Shown here: piece after piece, positions 6,401-7,248 of the stretch | Numbering within the stretch: the first letter of the stretch is position 1 | Layout of the letters: each line of letters begins with the position of its first letter | Assembly (NCBI GenBank): GCA_035513175.1 | Contig: DATKCN010000015.1 | Span: 1 to 7,248, forward strand | Reading direction: 5' to 3' | DNA from: DATKCN01 sp035513175 | Lineage (GTDB): Bacteria > Chloroflexota > Chloroflexia > Thermomicrobiales > CFX8 | Length of the DNA: 7,248 nucleotides | The notes under the pieces: model-generated | What the model saw: only the letters and a program-made list of their open reading frames with translations | What the model was told of the DNA's origin: nothing | Databases searched by the model: none | Made by a program: the position numbers and the translations under genes

Positions 6401-6972
6401 ACGTCCCAGCCCTTGCGCAACGACCAGCCAAAGACAGAGAGGAAGATGAACCCGGTCAGGCCAGGCAGCGCCAGCGGCTGGGCCGACGGGTCGAAGAGAT
6501 CGAGCGACAGCGCCTCGGGAACCTTGCGCAGCTTGCGGGAGTCGACCCCGGCATGCGCGAAGGTCTCGATGTTGTAGTCGCTGGGAACCCAGACCTCGTC
6601 CATCCTGTTCGCCCGGTCGACCCAGGATGGGGGGAGCCGATCAGTTTCGAGCATGGTGCGGCCGATGTTGCGGGCTGCCAGCGGGTGACGCGCCAGCAAG
6701 CGTCCCGGCACGTGGGAGACGTAGACGAAGCGCTCCGGCACGCGGCGCGCCATCAGGCGACGCAGCCATTCGGTGTCCGCCGGAGTTTGCCGGAAGGCGT
6801 CGTCGAGAGACAGGGGCGACGAGGCGCTGACCGGCACACCGGCGCGGTCGAGGGCGAAGACGAAGTTGCGCGCTTCGTCCGCGTAGCCGCTGAATTCCAG
6901 CAACGGCGCGGACCAGACGACAGCCGCCGGCATGGCGGCCGCCATCTGCTCGTCACGGAGAGCGCCGTCCAT
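3496..6972 (-). CDS. Multi-domain glycosyltransferase: GT4-GT4-GT2 with C-terminal TPR repeats
   Basis: A 1158-residue soluble protein with no signal peptide or TM segment, so probably cytoplasmic. The first GT-B/GT4 domain (about 15-385) has a GYADEARNF-like opening, a DEVWVPS segment at 125-131 and the EX7E nucleotide-sugar motif E273/E281 (EGWGRPYME). The second GT4 domain (about 398-765) repeats DEVWVPS at 508-514 and has EX7E E652/E660 (EGYGLPIVE). The GT-A/GT2 domain (about 786-950) has CMIVKDEE, VVDTGSTD and the DXD metal site D866/D868 (LDADQE), with YEGIIHEQ at 924-931 in the acceptor/catalytic region. TPR-like helical pairs occupy about 984-1140, at least four units. All key motifs look intact, so three sugar transfers by one polypeptide are possible; sugars and acceptor are unknown. 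ATG 6972 starts 2 nt after the upstream stop with no good Shine-Dalgarno, suggesting translational coupling. Met10 and Met14 are alternative starts. GT2-TPR arrangements include peptide glycosyltransferases (SunS-like), so a protein acceptor is possible. Confidence 0.9.
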   Translation of the reverse strand: MDGALRDEQMAAAMPAAVVWSAPLLEFSGYADEARNFVFALDRAGVPVSASSPLSLDDAFRQTPADTEWLRRLMARRVPERFVYVSHVPGRLLARHPLAARNIGRTMLETDRLPPSWVDRANRMDEVWVPSDYNIETFAHAGVDSRKLRKVPEALSLDLFDPSAQPLALPGLTGFIFLSVFGWSLRKGWDVLVRAYVEEFRYDEPVTLAIKAFPPAGQSVSDLRETINAYVRSLGRDPKRTPHIALLALRLRPADMPRLYRSADAYVLPSRGEGWGRPYMEAMAMGLPAIATRATGNLEFMTDSNSWLVDAMPVDVPPAAWHETPCYRGHRWVEPSVEQLRAAMRQVFEGSDVVRAKAALGREQVRASYGWDSVARIVIERLAESGLDARRPSPSRRPRVTWEGGLFSNHSYAIVNRHLCRALIDSARVDLSLVSTSPVPPEASHDPALAPLVQRVNSSPSPSADVHISLAWPPRFDPPPSGRWVIVQPWDFGSLPKAWIDPLNRLVDEVWVPSSFVLECYLRSGVDPSKVHVVPLGVDPRRFHPGATPLDLPTTKSFRILFVGGTIPRKGIGPLIETYLETFSAADDVCFVIKDTGADTFYRGQGLRDDIRQLQSAPGMAEILYIDQDLPDDAMPGLYTACHALAHPYRSEGYGLPIVEAMACGLPVIVPHYGGALDYCDETICHFVPGYPVAMSEARVGDLETVEKPWWLAVDQLEVARALMRMVDNPATAREMGLRASARVLRDVTWERAAAIALDRIEALAMRPSVRLQPARPAASAPATRTQLSVCMIVKDEERMLPRALASVRGLADELVVVDTGSTDRTVEIAREHGARVFHFPWTGDWAEARNESLRHATKDWILVLDADQEIDAASHAEIRRLMQLGQPNGYMLRQLNHLDDESNPSLVEHLVLRLFPNRHGLRYEGIIHEQVVSNDPQRPLRAVPSAVVVHHYGCLGEVGDPVERATRYLSLIERQTREQPDAPFHAYNMGLTLRSLGRHQDAATWLERAIQLWARNGHTDQQHCLASAHLTRAHSLAHLGRDDEAAGECEQALRFLPDFSDAHCALGVMHARRGRYDDALASYARALACAGSVALIMTDRSTAGWRPLFGMGETHLARGDWEAAHDCLSRAAALAPRNPGIQSKLAYAAERLAHPAG

Positions 6973-6974
6973 CG

Positions 6975-7248
6975 TCAGGCTGCCGGCAGCGCGTCGAACA
7001 GGATCACCAGTATCGGCGTGTCCTCGTTCAGCTTCCTGGTGAAGTGAAGGACGGCCCGCCCCGGAGCTGAGACATCGACCCAGGCAATCCCAATCCCCTT
7101 CGTGTCGGCGATGAAGTTGGCCAGCACGGCCGTCGTCGGGCCGATGGTGGGGTCCGTGATCGTGATGCTGTCGGCCTGGCGCGGCACGGTGAGCGTGCGC
7201 CCGGGGAAGCAGACCTTCCCGCTGGGGACGTACAGCGCCGGGCCGCCG
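6975..7248 (-). CDS. C-terminal part of a probable surface/appendage protein, beta-rich domain (5'-truncated by window edge)
   Basis: The frame is open from the right edge to TGA (6977-6975), giving about 91 visible residues. A GTG at 7187 could start a 70-residue protein, but the frame continues upstream without a stop and without a purine-rich site before that GTG, so the gene most likely begins outside the window. The visible part alternates short hydrophobic strands and turns: FPGRTLTVP, DSITITDPTIGPTTAVLANFI, GIGIAWVDVSAPGRAVLHF, TPILVILFDALP. From memory this pattern (TVP...SITITDP...AVLA...WV...VLHF...P) resembles a small beta-sandwich at the C-termini of bacterial surface and phage-tail-like proteins. 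That assignment is tentative. The stop sits 2 nt before the glycosyltransferase ATG, so the two are surely one operon. Confidence 0.6.
   Translation of the reverse strand, partial: GGPALYVPSGKVCFPGRTLTVPRQADSITITDPTIGPTTAVLANFIADTKGIGIAWVDVSAPGRAVLHFTRKLNEDTPILVILFDALPAA

Noticed and set aside
5719..7047. Long + strand open frame (442 codons) antisense to the glycosyltransferase
   Set aside because: The opposite strand encodes clear glycosyltransferase motifs over nearly the whole span. The antisense product is rich in Arg/Gly/His without recognisable domains, as expected for a shadow frame in GC-rich DNA.

Overview
The window is GC-rich bacterial chromosome carrying ordinary protein-coding genes. 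There are no phage, transposase, CRISPR, rRNA or tRNA signatures. High G+C, G/C at third codon positions, short dispersed intergenic repeats and a multi-domain glycosyltransferase with TPRs would fit Chloroflexota (Thermomicrobia-like). That placement is a weak inference; no marker gene settles it.

Layout, left to right. (1) Bases 3-86 hold the last 27 codons of a + strand gene entering from the left. Its stop overlaps the stop of a convergent small membrane-protein gene (83-364, -). (2) A DMT/EamA-family transporter (441-1307, -) lies just upstream of that small gene and probably shares its transcript. (3) A 268-bp divergent intergenic region (1308-1575) carries two oppositely oriented blocks of a degenerate 7-bp repeat (GAGCGGT-like) and a C-rich/G-rich palindromic element whose last G-run is the ribosome binding site of the next gene. 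(4) ilvD (1576-3279, +) encodes dihydroxy-acid dehydratase, with the expected three cluster cysteines. (5) A 216-bp convergent intergenic region (3280-3495) holds a large imperfect inverted repeat placed almost symmetrically between two stop codons. (6) A 1158-residue protein (3496-6972, -) combines two GT4-type glycosyltransferase domains, one GT2 domain and a C-terminal TPR array. (7) The 3' end of another gene (6975 to the right edge, -) lies 2 nt upstream of the glycosyltransferase. It ends in a beta-strand-rich domain of the kind found at the C-terminus of surface or appendage proteins.

IlvD is housekeeping metabolism for valine, leucine, isoleucine and pantothenate. The tight coupling of (7) and (6) suggests that a surface-type protein and a polydomain glycosyltransferase are made together, so protein or cell-surface glycosylation is a reasonable hypothesis. 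The most interesting non-coding signal is at the ilvD translation start: a perfect four-tract G-quadruplex motif overlaps the Shine-Dalgarno sequence, and a C-rich arm could pair either with the SD or with a decoy copy next to it.
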